From Methanoregula formicica SMSP (lineage in GTDB: Archaea; Halobacteriota; Methanomicrobia; Methanomicrobiales; Methanospirillaceae), in NCBI RefSeq assembly GCF_000327485.1, contig NC_019943.1, forward strand, positions 248,001 through 312,000: DNA of 64,000 nt. The letters are read 5' to 3'. A program made the translations under genes and the position numbers. Of this stretch, positions 36,849 through 46,265 are shown one piece after another. The notes under the pieces are model-generated. The model made no database searches. It saw only the letters and a program-made list of their open reading frames with translations, and was not told the origin of the DNA. Positions within the stretch are counted from its first letter, which is position 1. Each line of letters starts with the position of its first letter.

Positions 36849-37091
36849 GTGGCTACAATTCGTGGAAAACCAAAGAAACAGATTGGTTACAAAATTCCCA
36901 CTGATTTGCAAAAGAAGATTGATTCCTTAATTGCAAAAGAGGAGTTCTCGAACCAGGCTGATATCATCACAGCATCGTTGCGATCTTATTTCGACAAGCG
37001 CGATTTTGAAGACGTTGTTGAAAGTAAGGTAGTCAGTTTCTTGAAATCTGAAGACGGCCTGAAACTCCTGCATGAATTAGCTAACAAGTAA
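36849..37091 (+). CDS. Ribbon-helix-helix-like small DNA-binding protein
   Basis: An 80-residue protein starting at GTG 36849. A basic N-terminus (RGKPKKQIGYKIPTDLQKKIDSLIAKEEFSNQADIITASLRSYF) has the strand-helix-helix pattern of CopG/MetJ-type regulators, followed by a short acidic helical tail. AAGG occurs upstream. It is divergent from the integrase with about 70 bases between, a common place for an excision or copy-number regulator. Family assignment is by pattern only. Confidence 0.65.
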   Translation: MATIRGKPKKQIGYKIPTDLQKKIDSLIAKEEFSNQADIITASLRSYFDKRDFEDVVESKVVSFLKSEDGLKLLHELANK

Positions 37092-37352
37092 CTCCTCTTC
37101 TCGCGCGCTTTCTGCTTTGTGTGTGTTGAAAAACACCATTTTTAGTTCAACGCTGAACAGGGGATTTGAATGTCAGAGTTCAAATCTTTTCGAAAAATAC
37201 GCAATATTTTAGACTTTTTAACAAAATAAGGCAAATTTGAGGAGATCAGTCAATTCACCAATTATTTAAAAATCAGTCCATAAAACCATTCTGAAGGTAA
37301 ATTAAAGCCCTTTTTAGAAAAGGAGCGCATAATGGGGAGATTTGGTTTGTGA
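37092..37352. other. Non-coding right arm of the element with inverted TTCAA motifs
   Basis: No gene. GATTTGAA at 37163-37170 and TTCAAATC at 37179-37186 form a perfect 8-bp inverted repeat with an 8-base spacer. GTTCA/TGAAC arms occur at 37145-37158. The same GATTTGAAC/GTTCAAATC words flank the distal attachment core at 31330. They may be recombinase or accessory-factor arm sites. Confidence 0.5.
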
Positions 37353-37437
37353 CGCCGAGGGGGAGAGTTGAACTCCCGAGGCGCGAAGCGCCAGTAGCTT
37401 TCGAGGCTACCGCCTTTCCGGGCTAGACTACCTCGGC
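37353..37437 (-). tRNA. tRNA-Ser (anticodon CGA)
   Basis: Acceptor stem GCCGAGG (from 37437) pairs with CCTCGGC (to 37354), with discriminator G at 37353. Anticodon stem GTAGC/GCTAC holds loop CTCGAAA, giving CGA. A long variable arm (GGCGC TTC GCGCC) is typical of tRNA-Ser, and the T arm is GGGAG TTCAACT CTCCC. No CCA is encoded. Its 3' end is the attachment site of the neighbouring element and is intact. Confidence 0.95.
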
Positions 37438-37512
37438 ACCCGGTTCTCTACTTTTTCTCATCGATCCGTCTAATAGTTATCTGAATGAAAAAAGGGGATT
37501 TGGTGGTTCCCG

Positions 37513-39111
37513 TTACATATGGGGAGCAGCACCGGCCTTGCCACCCTGCTGGGTGATCATCATGTCATCGACACGGATGAGCATGATCGCGGTTTCGGAT
37601 GCGCTCTGGATGGACTGGCGCTTGGAACGGAGCGGCTCGATGACGCCTTCGCTGAGCATGTCAACGACCTTGCCCTGGTATACGTTCAGGCCGGCGTTCT
37701 TCTTGCCCTTTGCATGGGCGTTCTTGAGTTCCACAATCTTGTCAATGGGGTTGAAGCCGGAGTTCTCGGCAAGTGCCCGCGGGATGGCCTCAAACGCGGT
37801 TGCATAGCCCTCGATAGCGAGCTGGACGCGGCCGCCAACGGTCTGGGCATAGTCGCGGATCTTCATGAGCATCTCGGTCTCGACTGCTGCTCCGCCAACA
37901 ACATAGGTTCCGTCTTCCATGGCATCCATGACAACACGGGTCCCGTCAACAACCGCCCGCTCGAGCTCGTCAAGCAGGTAGTCGCTCGTCCCCCGGAGGA
38001 GAATGGTGATGGTCTTGGGGTTCTTGCAGCCGGAGATCCGCGTGACGTTCCCTTCGGTGTCTTCCTCCACGAGGTCTGCGGTGCCGAGGTCCTTTGCGGT
38101 CAGGGCGTCCGGCTTTGCAACAATGTTTGCGTTGAGTGCCCGGGCTGCATACTTGAGGTCCTTCTCGGGGACATCTTCAATGGCAAACACACCTGCCTTT
38201 GCCAGGTAGAACTGTGCAATATCGGAGATGCCTTTCTGGCAGAGGAGGACGTTTGCGCCGCTGTCGATGACGAGGTCGGCAAGTTTCTTCAACGCCCCGC
38301 GCTCCTGCTCGGAGAATGCGTTCACCTGCTCTGCGGTGGAGATCTTAATCTTTGCCTTGACCTGAGTCTTTGTTATCTCGAGTGGGGACGCGATGAGGGC
38401 AACCTTTGCCTTCGGGATCTTCTTTGGCATCCCGTCGTTGACACGGACCTTGTCAATCACAACGCCACGGATCAGTTCGGCATCGTCCATTGCCTGGCCC
38501 TTTTGCTTCTTTATCATGACATCTTCTTCGTCAACAACGATCTTCCCGTTCGCCTTCTCGGCAACGGCCATGACCGCATCGACGATGATACCGTCGAGCT
38601 TGTCCTTGACCTGCTCAACCGACTTGCCGGTGATTGCCGTGTCGGTTATCTTCAGGAGGGTCTTCCGGTCGGTTGCATCGACCTTGTGGGAGAGGCCGGT
38701 TGTTATCTCAAGGGCCTTCTCCATGCCCATGCGGTATCCCTGGGCAATGACGGTTGGGTGGATGCCCTGTTCGAGCATGATCTCGGCCTGCTCCATCAGC
38801 GCGCCGACCAGGATGATCGCGGTGGTGGTCCCGTCACCGACTTCGTCGTCCTGGGTCCGGGCGACCTCGATGACCATCTTTGCGCCGGGATGCTGAACAG
38901 CGATCTCGCTTAAGATCGTTGCCCCGTCATTCGTTATGACGATGTCACCTGTGGAGCCGACGAGCATCTTGTCCATGCCCCGGGGGCCAAGCGTCGACTT
39001 CACGGCGCCGGCAATTGCCTTTGCGGCCGCAATATTCGAGCGCTGGGCTTCTTTCCCGGTATTACGCTCCACATTTTCTTTTAAAATGATAATTGGCTGT
39101 CCAGATAGCAT
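37513..39111 (-). CDS. Thermosome subunit (group II chaperonin)
   Basis: A 532-residue subunit of the archaeal ATP-dependent protein-folding double ring. Hallmarks are [14 protein letters not shown], the nucleotide motif [20 protein letters not shown], and [19 protein letters not shown] near the end. The C-terminus is short ([10 protein letters not shown]) rather than a long GGM repeat. GGAGG lies 7 bases before ATG 39111, with a TATA box at 39151-39160. It is the first core gene to the right of the integrated element. Confidence 0.98.
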   Translation of the reverse strand: MLSGQPIIILKENVERNTGKEAQRSNIAAAKAIAGAVKSTLGPRGMDKMLVGSTGDIVITNDGATILSEIAVQHPGAKMVIEVARTQDDEVGDGTTTAIILVGALMEQAEIMLEQGIHPTVIAQGYRMGMEKALEITTGLSHKVDATDRKTLLKITDTAITGKSVEQVKDKLDGIIVDAVMAVAEKANGKIVVDEEDVMIKKQKGQAMDDAELIRGVVIDKVRVNDGMPKKIPKAKVALIASPLEITKTQVKAKIKISTAEQVNAFSEQERGALKKLADLVIDSGANVLLCQKGISDIAQFYLAKAGVFAIEDVPEKDLKYAARALNANIVAKPDALTAKDLGTADLVEEDTEGNVTRISGCKNPKTITILLRGTSDYLLDELERAVVDGTRVVMDAMEDGTYVVGGAAVETEMLMKIRDYAQTVGGRVQLAIEGYATAFEAIPRALAENSGFNPIDKIVELKNAHAKGKKNAGLNVYQGKVVDMLSEGVIEPLRSKRQSIQSASETAIMLIRVDDMMITQQGGKAGAAPHM

Positions 39112-39150
39112 AATGGATCCTCCGATGTTGTAAAAGGTGGAATTGAACTT

Positions 39151-39162
39151 CTATATAAATTG
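39151..39162 (-). promoter_or_regulatory. TATA box of the thermosome gene
   Basis: Reads CAATTTATATAG on the minus strand, about 40 bases upstream of the start codon. This leaves a leader of roughly 15 to 20 bases containing the GGAGG site. Confidence 0.6.
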
Positions 39163-39190
39163 TATGGTGTAAATCCGGAACAGGAATGGG

Positions 39191-39796
39191 CTACACCGGA
39201 GATACCTTGTAGAGTGAACAGACCGGCACGCCATCAATATCCCTGATGCCGCGCTTGTCAAAGATGACCCAGATCGCAACAGGGGTCGCATTGTGCTTCT
39301 TGAGGTACCGGACGACTTCCTTCATGGTATTGCCGGAGGTGATGACATCGTCGACAATGATGCAGCGCTGGCCAGTAACGGGTGCGAAGTTCCCGCTGAT
39401 TGACCCCGTGGGTCTCTCGCTCTGGCTCTGCTTTGCCGGGTGGTAGATTGCGAGCTGGGCCGCCTCCTGGACTGCAATCAGGGTGGCAAGCGGGATGCCC
39501 GAGAGAGCGATCCCCACGATCACGTCCGCAACCGGTGAACCCGCAGTCGTCTCCTTCTGGGACTGGTAGTACCGGTTCAGGAGCATGATTGCGGTCTCTT
39601 CAAGCATGGGGGCATGGCTGGAGACTGCTGTCCAGTCGATATGGACGTCTTTTGGGGCGGACGTTCCCTTGGCCTGCGTGAGGAGCCATGTCACCGTTTC
39701 CATGGAAAGGGAGAGTTCATCTGCAATCTGACCCGGGCTGTGCCCTTCCGAGAGAAGCACCTTGGCTTTCCCAATCAGATCGTCTAACGAAGACAT
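39191..39796 (-). CDS. GfcR-like regulator: HTH plus orotate phosphoribosyltransferase-like domain
   Basis: A 201-residue protein with an N-terminal helix-turn-helix ([22 protein letters not shown], about residues 18-40) fused to a PRTase domain with the PRPP motif [17 protein letters not shown]. This is the archaeal PyrE-like regulator family (GfcR in haloarchaea), which senses a metabolite rather than making nucleotides. A TATA box (ACTTAAATA, near 39818-39828) about 26 bases before ATG 39796 predicts a leaderless transcript. It overlaps the tail of the upstream Nob1 gene. Regulatory targets are unknown here. Confidence 0.85.
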   Translation of the reverse strand: MSSLDDLIGKAKVLLSEGHSPGQIADELSLSMETVTWLLTQAKGTSAPKDVHIDWTAVSSHAPMLEETAIMLLNRYYQSQKETTAGSPVADVIVGIALSGIPLATLIAVQEAAQLAIYHPAKQSQSERPTGSISGNFAPVTGQRCIIVDDVITSGNTMKEVVRYLKKHNATPVAIWVIFDKRGIRDIDGVPVCSLYKVSPV

Positions 39797-39817
39797 GCAC
39801 AAAAGCTCTTCTGGCAG

Positions 39818-40273
39818 CTATTTAAGTTTTCTTTTAATTGCTGCACCGCAGACCGGGCAATCGCCGTCGTGACTGTAATAGCGGCCGCATCCCGTGCACC
39901 GGTACTTCCAGCGGACCGGGCGTGCTTTTCTCTGAAAAATGGCGTGTGTCCTGACACCGAGCACCCCCGCAACATTCTGGATGGCAAAATCATCGGTGTA
40001 CAGCATGGCTCCGAGCTCCTTTGCAAGGGCGAGGAGATCGCGGTCGGTACCGGAGATCACGCCGCTGTCCCGGCTCTTCTCCGCTGCCCGGTCCACAGCC
40101 TGGAGACTCGTCCGGGCCGGAGAGACAACGGTAAGCCCCGCTGTGCACAGTTTCTCGAAGTTCCCTTTTGCCCGGATATCCACGAGTTCATCGCAGACGG
40201 ACGGTGTTGTGAAGAGGTCTCCCTCTAACGGGATATCAGAAAAGAAGACACTGGCATCAAGGACAGCCTTCAT
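39818..40273 (-). CDS. nob1: rRNA maturation endoribonuclease Nob1
   Basis: A 151-residue enzyme that trims the 3' end of small-subunit rRNA. A PIN domain starts MKAVLDASVFFSD with acidic residues in TPSVCDELVD, SGTDRDLLALAKEL and YTDDFAIQNVA. A zinc ribbon follows, YRCTGCGRYYSHDGDCPVCG, near the C-terminus. This PIN plus ribbon order and length match archaeal Nob1. The ATG at 40273 starts the PIN domain cleanly. It lies 50 bases downstream of the PRPP synthase gene on the same strand. Confidence 0.93.
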   Translation of the reverse strand: MKAVLDASVFFSDIPLEGDLFTTPSVCDELVDIRAKGNFEKLCTAGLTVVSPARTSLQAVDRAAEKSRDSGVISGTDRDLLALAKELGAMLYTDDFAIQNVAGVLGVRTHAIFQRKARPVRWKYRCTGCGRYYSHDGDCPVCGAAIKRKLK

Positions 40274-40323
40274 AGAGTGGGGGTCCGCCAGAACAGGAAG
40301 GGGATCATACACGCTGGCATGGC

Positions 40324-41172
40324 TCAGGGCGTTCGTACCGCCGCTGCAATGGTTCCGGCAGCCGATACCCTGCTGCAGCCCCGCTCGATCGTGTCGCTGC
40401 TGATGACATCGCGGACCCCGGCAGCCATGAGCCGGGCATAGGCGCCCCCGGTCAGGACCCCGTGGACACAGGCAGCATAGACATCGGTTGCTCCCTGCTG
40501 GTAGAGCATGCCCGTCGCCGTTGCGATGGTGCCACCGGTCGAGATGATATCGTCGACGATGACGACCGGGCGGGAGGCCGCACAGACGTTCTTTGGTGCC
40601 ATACGGACCTCGACGCCGGAAAGCCGCGTCTTGTCCAGGTGGTCGTATTCCCACCCGCCGGTTGCCGCGACCTGCCCGGCAAACGCAAGGGCGCCGTCGT
40701 CCGGTGCCAGGATAAGGGGATTGTTCAGGCCCAGTGTCCCGACGTAGGCCCCGATCTCCGCTGCAATGGAGATGTTCCGCGCCGGCACAGTGAAGTGTTC
40801 CAGCACCGCCGGGTCGTGGATGTTGACAGTGATGACTTCCGCCACTCCGCGGCTGAGCGCTTTTGCAACGGCACGTGCCGAGAGGGGTTCTCCCTTTTTG
40901 AACTGCTTGTCCTGGCGCGCATAGGCCATGTAGGGGAGCACGAGACGTGTACGGGAGGATTCACAGGCATCAGCAAGGAGCATCAGCTGGACGAGTACAT
41001 CGTTGTCCACAACGCTTGCAACGATCAGCGTCTCATCGTCGGGATCGCCTGCCAAAAGATACTGCTCGCCATCGGGAAACCGGGAAAAGGCGACACTTGC
41101 AACCGGAACTTTCAGCGCCCGTGCAACGCGGGCACCGAGCACCTGCGACCGTTCTGTACACATCACTTTCAT
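40324..41172 (-). CDS. prs: Ribose-phosphate pyrophosphokinase (PRPP synthase)
   Basis: A 282-residue enzyme making PRPP from ribose 5-phosphate and ATP for nucleotide, histidine and tryptophan synthesis. Motifs are FPDGEQYL, PYMAYARQDKQFKKGEPLSARAVA (ATP-binding flexible loop), VNIHDPAVLEHF and the PRPP loop VVIVDDIISTGGTIATA. It is on the short side, as typical for archaeal class III-like enzymes. I chose ATG 41172, which begins the conserved first strand; an in-frame codon at 41223 would lie near the TATA (GTTTATC, about 41230). Confidence 0.95.
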   Translation of the reverse strand: MKVMCTERSQVLGARVARALKVPVASVAFSRFPDGEQYLLAGDPDDETLIVASVVDNDVLVQLMLLADACESSRTRLVLPYMAYARQDKQFKKGEPLSARAVAKALSRGVAEVITVNIHDPAVLEHFTVPARNISIAAEIGAYVGTLGLNNPLILAPDDGALAFAGQVAATGGWEYDHLDKTRLSGVEVRMAPKNVCAASRPVVIVDDIISTGGTIATATGMLYQQGATDVYAACVHGVLTGGAYARLMAAGVRDVISSDTIERGCSRVSAAGTIAAAVRTP

Positions 41173-41404
41173 GGAACCGTTCCCCGCCCCGGTGCCTGCC
41201 CGGCGCTTATCAACCAAGTACATGGAAGATAAACCCTATTGTAGTTTTCCCACTCGGTGTCAGGATGGAGGGTGGATGCTGATTGAAGGGTGAATATACC
41301 CAGGCCCTGAAGGTCCCGCCATCCTGCCGCGTGATCAGCTGAAAGTACTTAAACTTGCATGAGACATTGTATATGAAAATCCATCCGTAGAGGGCATCAT
41401 CGTC

Positions 41405-43378
41405 ATGGAAAGTGCACCAGAACAACCACTCCCGGAAGAGCCGGTACAACCGGAAGCTGCGGCTCCCGAGTTGTCCCCTTCCCCGGCAACCGCGACAGCG
41501 GCAACCCCGGAGGGCGGAGTTGCGACATCATCGCAGATCGAAGTCCCTGCATCGTTAATCGACCAGGTGATCGGCCAGGAGCGGGCAGTAGAGGTCATCC
41601 GGAAAGCAGCGATCCAGCGCCGGCACGTGATGATGATCGGGAGCCCCGGTACCGGTAAGTCGATGCTTGCAAAGGCGATGGCCGAACTCCTGCCCAAGGA
41701 GGAGCTGCAGGACATCCTCGTGTACCCGAATTCCGATGACTCGAATAACCCGGTCATCCGGACTGTTGCCGGGGGAAGGGGCAAGCAGATCGTTGCTGCC
41801 CACAAGGCCGAAGCGAAGAAGAAGTCCCAGTTCCGGCAGACCCTTATGATGCTCCTGATGCTCGGTATTGCCGGGTACGCCATCATCACCATGCAGCTCC
41901 TGATGGGGCTGATTGCCGGGGCATTCGTCTTCATGGCCCTGCGGTACTCTACTCCAAGGGAAGAGGCGATGGTGCCCAAACTCCTTGTCTCGAACGACAC
42001 CAAGAACATCGCCCCCTTCATTGACGGCACAGGATCCCATGCCGGCGCCCTGTTGGGCGATGTCCGGCACGATCCCTTCCAGAGCGGCGGTCTTGAGACC
42101 CCGGCGCATGACCGGGTCGAGGCCGGTGCAATCCACCGGTCGAACGGCGGCGTCCTCTTCATCGACGAGATCAACACGCTGGACCCCCACTCCCAGCAGA
42201 ACCTGCTCACGGCCCTGCAGGAAGGGGAGTTCCCCATCACCGGGCAGAGCGAGCGGTCGAGCGGTGCCATGGTCAGGACGGAGCCGGTCCCCTGTAAGTT
42301 CGTGATGGTTGCAGCGGGCAATATCGACGCCATCCAGGGAATGCACCCCGCACTCCGGTCCCGTATCCGGGGGTACGGGTACGAGGTCTACATGGCCGAG
42401 AGCATGGAGGACACGCCCGAGAACCGGCAGAAGTATGTCCGGTTCATCGCCCAGGAGGTCAAGAACGATGGCAAGATCCCGCACTTCGACCAGAGCGGCA
42501 TCGATGAGATCATCCGGGAAGCCCGCCGGCGATCGAACCGGAAAGGCCACCTTACCCTCAAACTCCGTGATATGGGTGGTTTGATCCGGGTTGCTGGTGA
42601 TATTGCCCGTCAGGAAAACGCTCCGATAACCACGGCAGCACATGTCATCACGGCAAAGAAGACCGCCCGGTCGATCGAGGACCAGGTCTCGGATGAAGTC
42701 ACCCGGCACCTGCGCGAATACGAGATGACGGTCGTGGAGGGCACCCGCATCGGCCGCGTGAACGGCCTTGCGGTAACCGGCAGCGATGCCGGTTCGGTAC
42801 TGCCCATCATGGCAGAGGTTACTCCGGCAATAGGAAAGGAAGGTGGCGAAGTAATTGCCACCGGGATGCTCAAGGAGATTGCCCAGGAATCGATCAAGAA
42901 TGTCAGCGCACTCCTGAAAAAATTCACCGGCAAGGATGTCAAGAACATCGATATCCACATCCAGTTCATCGGCACCTACATGGGTGTGGAGGGTGACTCG
43001 GCCTCGGTGAGTGTTGCGACCGCTGTTGTCAGCGCCATCGAAGGTATCCCGGTACGTCAGGACCTTGCGATGACCGGTTCGCTTTCGGTGCGGGGCGATG
43101 TGCTCCCAATCGGTGGTGTCACCTACAAGATCGAAGCAGCAGCGAAGGCAGGGATCAAGACGGTTCTCATTCCCCGGATGAATGTTGGCGATGTGTTGAT
43201 CGAGGAAAAGTACAAACCGCTCGTTACTATTATCCCTGTCGACACGATCGATGATGTTCTCAAATACGCTCTCGTACCGGAGAACTCGGAGAGTTTCCTC
43301 ACCAAGCTCAAAAAGATGGCGATGCGGTCCACTGCAATGATCGCAGAAGCGCCGGAGATCAATCCGACAACGGCCTGA
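41405..43378 (+). CDS. lonB: Archaeal membrane-anchored ATP-dependent protease LonB
   Basis: A 657-residue AAA+ protease. A Pro/Ala-rich N-terminus precedes [15 protein letters not shown] and Walker A GSPGTGKS (residues 79-86). Two membrane helices (about 143-175) lie between Walker A and Walker B, as in archaeal LonB, then [13 protein letters not shown]. The protease domain carries GDSAS with the catalytic Ser at 532 and the partner Lys in [14 protein letters not shown]. It degrades misfolded and membrane proteins. It is followed after 5 bases by tldD, suggesting a proteolysis operon with tldE. Confidence 0.97.
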   Translation: MESAPEQPLPEEPVQPEAAAPELSPSPATATAATPEGGVATSSQIEVPASLIDQVIGQERAVEVIRKAAIQRRHVMMIGSPGTGKSMLAKAMAELLPKEELQDILVYPNSDDSNNPVIRTVAGGRGKQIVAAHKAEAKKKSQFRQTLMMLLMLGIAGYAIITMQLLMGLIAGAFVFMALRYSTPREEAMVPKLLVSNDTKNIAPFIDGTGSHAGALLGDVRHDPFQSGGLETPAHDRVEAGAIHRSNGGVLFIDEINTLDPHSQQNLLTALQEGEFPITGQSERSSGAMVRTEPVPCKFVMVAAGNIDAIQGMHPALRSRIRGYGYEVYMAESMEDTPENRQKYVRFIAQEVKNDGKIPHFDQSGIDEIIREARRRSNRKGHLTLKLRDMGGLIRVAGDIARQENAPITTAAHVITAKKTARSIEDQVSDEVTRHLREYEMTVVEGTRIGRVNGLAVTGSDAGSVLPIMAEVTPAIGKEGGEVIATGMLKEIAQESIKNVSALLKKFTGKDVKNIDIHIQFIGTYMGVEGDSASVSVATAVVSAIEGIPVRQDLAMTGSLSVRGDVLPIGGVTYKIEAAAKAGIKTVLIPRMNVGDVLIEEKYKPLVTIIPVDTIDDVLKYALVPENSESFLTKLKKMAMRSTAMIAEAPEINPTTA

Positions 43379-43383
43379 ATGCG

Positions 43384-44715
43384 ATGGACGGCATCTCCTA
43401 CTACGACCTGAGACACGTGACCGGCGAGATCACGCACATCGACATCGACAACGGCATTATCGAATCTGCCGGGACTTCGTTTTTCAACAAGGCCATCCTC
43501 CGGGTCCTTGTCCGGTCCGGGTGGGGCGTGCTCCAGATCGACAATTTTTCTCCCTGTATCGGCCGGAAGTTTGACGAGATGCTCGAACAGGCGGCCCGCC
43601 TTGCCGTGATAACGGAGGAGCAGGTTGTTCTTGGCGATGTTACCCGCCGCCAGCTGCCGGTCCCTCCCATGAATGAGGATCCGCGGGAGATCAGCCTTGA
43701 AGAGAAATCGGCGATCCTTTCTGAAATCGAGAAGAGTGCCACGCTCCCGCTCGTCGTCAACCGGCGGGCGAACTACACCGAGAAGTTCGAGCAGGTCCAC
43801 TTCTCCGACAGTTCCGGCAACGAGTTCACGTACGCGATGGGGCGGTCGGGGTTCAATGTCCTTGCCGTGGCATCGCGGAACGGCAATGTCCAGATGGGGT
43901 ACGAACGGGAGCACTCCATCCACGGGTTCAACCTCCGGCACCAGCAGGATGCGGGCAGGAAAGCGGCACAAACAGCAGTCTCCCTGCTGGATGCGGTTGC
44001 TGCGAAAGGAGGGAAGATGCGGACAGTGCTCGATCCGGAGCTGGCCGGTGTCTTTGCCCATGAAGCCATTGGCCATGCGAGCGAGGGCGACCTGATCCAG
44101 GAGGGGAGTTCGGTCCTGAAAGGGAGGACCGGGGAACGGATTGGGAACGAGACCCTGACAATCGTTGATGATCCCAGTCTCTGCGAGTTCGGGTTTGACC
44201 CTGTCGATGCAGAGGGGGTTGCCGTTGCCCGGACCGAGATCATCCGGCGCGGCGTGGTCAATGCCTTCCTCCACAATCGCGAGTCGCTCGCCGCAATCGG
44301 GAACGGTGTTGCCGGCCATGCCCGTGCCATGCCGGGCGAGCCCCCGCTGGTGCGGATGAGCAACACGTTCATCGAGAACGGCGACTCCACAAAAGAGGAG
44401 ATCTTTGCTGAATGCAAAAACGGGATCTTCCTTGCCGGTTCCCGTGGGGGGCAAGTCGACCCGGGCAGGGGTATCTTCCAGTTCAACGCGGAGTACGGCT
44501 ATCTTGTTGAGAATGGCGAGTGCACGAAGATGGTCCGCGATGTCTCCCTGTCGGGCGAGATCCTCTCGACCCTGTACCAGATCGTGCTGTGCGGGAACGA
44601 CCGGAAGATGAGCCCCGGATACTGTGGCAAGGGCGGCCAGAGCGTTCCCGTGAGCGACGGGGCTCCCCATGTTCTCTTAGTGGATGCGGTGGTGGGTGGC
44701 AGTGGAATGGATTGA
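43384..44715 (+). CDS. tldD: TldD-family metalloprotease
   Basis: A 443-residue protein with the defining HExxxH motif in FAHEAIGHASEGD, which binds the catalytic metal, and the C-terminal GGSRGGQVDPGRGIFQFN-type block (here LAGSRGGQVDPGRG). TldD pairs with TldE to form a heterodimer that degrades small unfolded peptides; in bacteria it matures microcin B17 and removes CcdA. The paired tldE gene overlaps its end. Start ATG 43384 lies just after the lonB stop. Confidence 0.95.
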   Translation: MDGISYYDLRHVTGEITHIDIDNGIIESAGTSFFNKAILRVLVRSGWGVLQIDNFSPCIGRKFDEMLEQAARLAVITEEQVVLGDVTRRQLPVPPMNEDPREISLEEKSAILSEIEKSATLPLVVNRRANYTEKFEQVHFSDSSGNEFTYAMGRSGFNVLAVASRNGNVQMGYEREHSIHGFNLRHQQDAGRKAAQTAVSLLDAVAAKGGKMRTVLDPELAGVFAHEAIGHASEGDLIQEGSSVLKGRTGERIGNETLTIVDDPSLCEFGFDPVDAEGVAVARTEIIRRGVVNAFLHNRESLAAIGNGVAGHARAMPGEPPLVRMSNTFIENGDSTKEEIFAECKNGIFLAGSRGGQVDPGRGIFQFNAEYGYLVENGECTKMVRDVSLSGEILSTLYQIVLCGNDRKMSPGYCGKGGQSVPVSDGAPHVLLVDAVVGGSGMD

Positions 44716-45988
44716 CCAGCTGATCCGGGAAGCGGAGAAGAGCGTTGACGAAGTCGAGGTTTTTTACGTAGCGGGCACCAGCGTCTCCGCCGATTTGCGG
44801 AAGAAAAAGGTGAGTCATGCATCGACCTCCGAGGACTGCGGTCTGGGCGTCCGCACGATCCACAAGGGACGGATCGGGTCTTCCAGCACGAGCGATCCCG
44901 GGCGGTGGCGCGAATGCCTGAAAGCGGCAATTGCAAGCGGGAACCTAGCAACGCCGCAGGAATGGAAGGGGCTCCCCGGGCCGGAACCTCTCGACCAGAC
45001 TTCGCTCTCGTTCGATCGTTCGCTGGAAGTAGGCCCCGCGACTGCCGGGAAACTCCTGGAGGCCATGCTGGAGGGTGCGGCAGAGCACCCGGCTGAAGTG
45101 ACCTCGGGATCAGCGGGAGTATCAGCCCTTGAAGTGACCCTTGCGAGCAGCCATGGCGTACGGTACACCAGCCGTCACACCTCGGTCTCCCTCTCGCTTG
45201 AAGCCATCTATGGGCAGTCCACGGGATACGAGTTCGATCACTCGTGGGCGCTGGACCGCGTGGACCCGGTTACGGTCGGCGAACGGGCAACGTTCTTTGC
45301 CTGCGAATCCGCAAAGGGAAAAGACATACCGAGTGGTGACTACGATATCCTGCTCTCCCCGCTTGCCTATGCAGAACTCCTCGGTACGGTCTTTGTCCCC
45401 GCCCTGAGCGGCCGCAATGTCCATGCCAAACGCTCGCGGCTCGCGGACAGCCTCGATCAGAAGGTTGCCGACCCGCTGGTCTCGATGTATGACGACCCGC
45501 TCATTCCCGGGGCGGACGGGAGCTCCCGCTGGGACGCGGAAGGGATGCCGACAAAACGGATCGATTTCATTCTCGATGGCGTCCTGTGCGCCTTTGCCTA
45601 CGACCTGAAGACGGCGTATCGTTATGGAAAGCAGAGCACCGCAAACGCGGTACGGGGCGGGTACGGGGGGTCCCCGTCCATCGGCCACCATAACTTTGTC
45701 CTTGACGGGAAACGGGATACTGTTGATGACGAACGCGTGGTCTTCGTGCACAATGTTGTCGGGGCCCACACAGCAAATCCGATGAGCGGCGAGTTCTCGG
45801 TCGAGCTCTCCAATGCTTTCTTCCGGGAAGGGGGGGAGTTCCAGGAACCGATCCGGAGCGCCATGCTCTCGGGGAATGTCTTTGATCTCCAGCACCAGAT
45901 TACCGGGCTGAGCCGGGAATCCCGGACCATCGGGTCCCTGATCCTGCCTTCCGTAAGAATAAATCAACAGCGTCTTATTGGTAAATAA
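44702..45988 (+). CDS. tldE: TldE/PmbA-family subunit of the TldD/TldE protease
   Basis: A 428-residue, metal-free partner of TldD. Family features are the N-terminal EVEVFYVAGTSVSADLRKKKVSHASTSEDCGLGVRTI, the middle SGDYDILLSPLAYAELLG and the C-terminal ANPMSGEFSVELSNAFF. It lacks HExxxH as expected. I chose GTG 44702, which overlaps the tldD stop and follows a GGTGG-rich stretch; an in-frame ATG at 44684 is the alternative. Confidence 0.92.
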   Translation: MEWIDQLIREAEKSVDEVEVFYVAGTSVSADLRKKKVSHASTSEDCGLGVRTIHKGRIGSSSTSDPGRWRECLKAAIASGNLATPQEWKGLPGPEPLDQTSLSFDRSLEVGPATAGKLLEAMLEGAAEHPAEVTSGSAGVSALEVTLASSHGVRYTSRHTSVSLSLEAIYGQSTGYEFDHSWALDRVDPVTVGERATFFACESAKGKDIPSGDYDILLSPLAYAELLGTVFVPALSGRNVHAKRSRLADSLDQKVADPLVSMYDDPLIPGADGSSRWDAEGMPTKRIDFILDGVLCAFAYDLKTAYRYGKQSTANAVRGGYGGSPSIGHHNFVLDGKRDTVDDERVVFVHNVVGAHTANPMSGEFSVELSNAFFREGGEFQEPIRSAMLSGNVFDLQHQITGLSRESRTIGSLILPSVRINQQRLIGK

Positions 45989-46001
45989 AAAAGCTAAGAT
46001 C

Positions 46002-46265
46002 ATGACCAATATTCTCGTTGCCATCATCCTTGTGGTCGCCATCATCGCCATTGTCTGGTTCCTCGTGAAACAGCTCTCAGTCATTGTCGTGAACGCTATC
46101 TGCGGTATCATCGGTCTATTTCTTGTCAACTTCCTCCATGTCATGCAGTGGATGGGAAAACCGGACCTCGGCTACGATGCAGCAACGCTCCTCATCTGCG
46201 CCATCGGCGGGATCCCTGGCGTCCTGATCCTGATGCTGCTGGGGATTCTCGGGATCACGATCTGA
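46002..46265 (+). CDS. BofA-like small membrane protein
   Basis: An 87-residue protein with two or three membrane helices (ILVAIILVVAIIAIVWFLV; ICGIIGLFLVNFL; LLICAIGGIPGVLILMLLGILGI). The pattern VVNAICGIIGLFLVN and AIGGIPGVLILMLL matches the BofA domain, named for an inhibitor of pro-sigma-K processing in Bacillus. Archaea have no sporulation, so the role here is unknown. I chose ATG 46002 because the first helix starts there. It is the last plus-strand gene before a long convergent gap. Confidence 0.72.
   Translation: MTNILVAIILVVAIIAIVWFLVKQLSVIVVNAICGIIGLFLVNFLHVMQWMGKPDLGYDAATLLICAIGGIPGVLILMLLGILGITI

Larger units (their letters stand above)
31330..37366. mobile_element. Integrative element inserted at tRNA-Ser(CGA)
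   Basis: A 6-kb AT-rich segment bounded by the 15-bp direct repeat ACGCCGAGGGGGAGA at 31330-31344 and 37352-37366. The right copy is the 3' end of the intact tRNA-Ser gene, the classic layout for tyrosine-recombinase integration. Gene content fits: integrase nearest the tRNA, a ribbon-helix-helix protein, two winged-helix proteins, and a PRTase/DprA pair. There are no structural virus or conjugation genes, so it is either a small plasmid-like element or a defence island cassette. A partial extra core at 31262 suggests an earlier insertion at the same site. Confidence 0.85.

Noticed and set aside
37519-38913. Plus-strand open frame (464 codons) opposite the thermosome gene
   Set aside because: Composition is Leu/Asp/Gly/Val-rich antisense shadow; the minus strand encodes an unmistakable thermosome.
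43123-44670. Minus-strand open frame (515 codons) opposite lonB and tldD
   Set aside because: It spans two well-supported genes in opposite sense and shows no domain.
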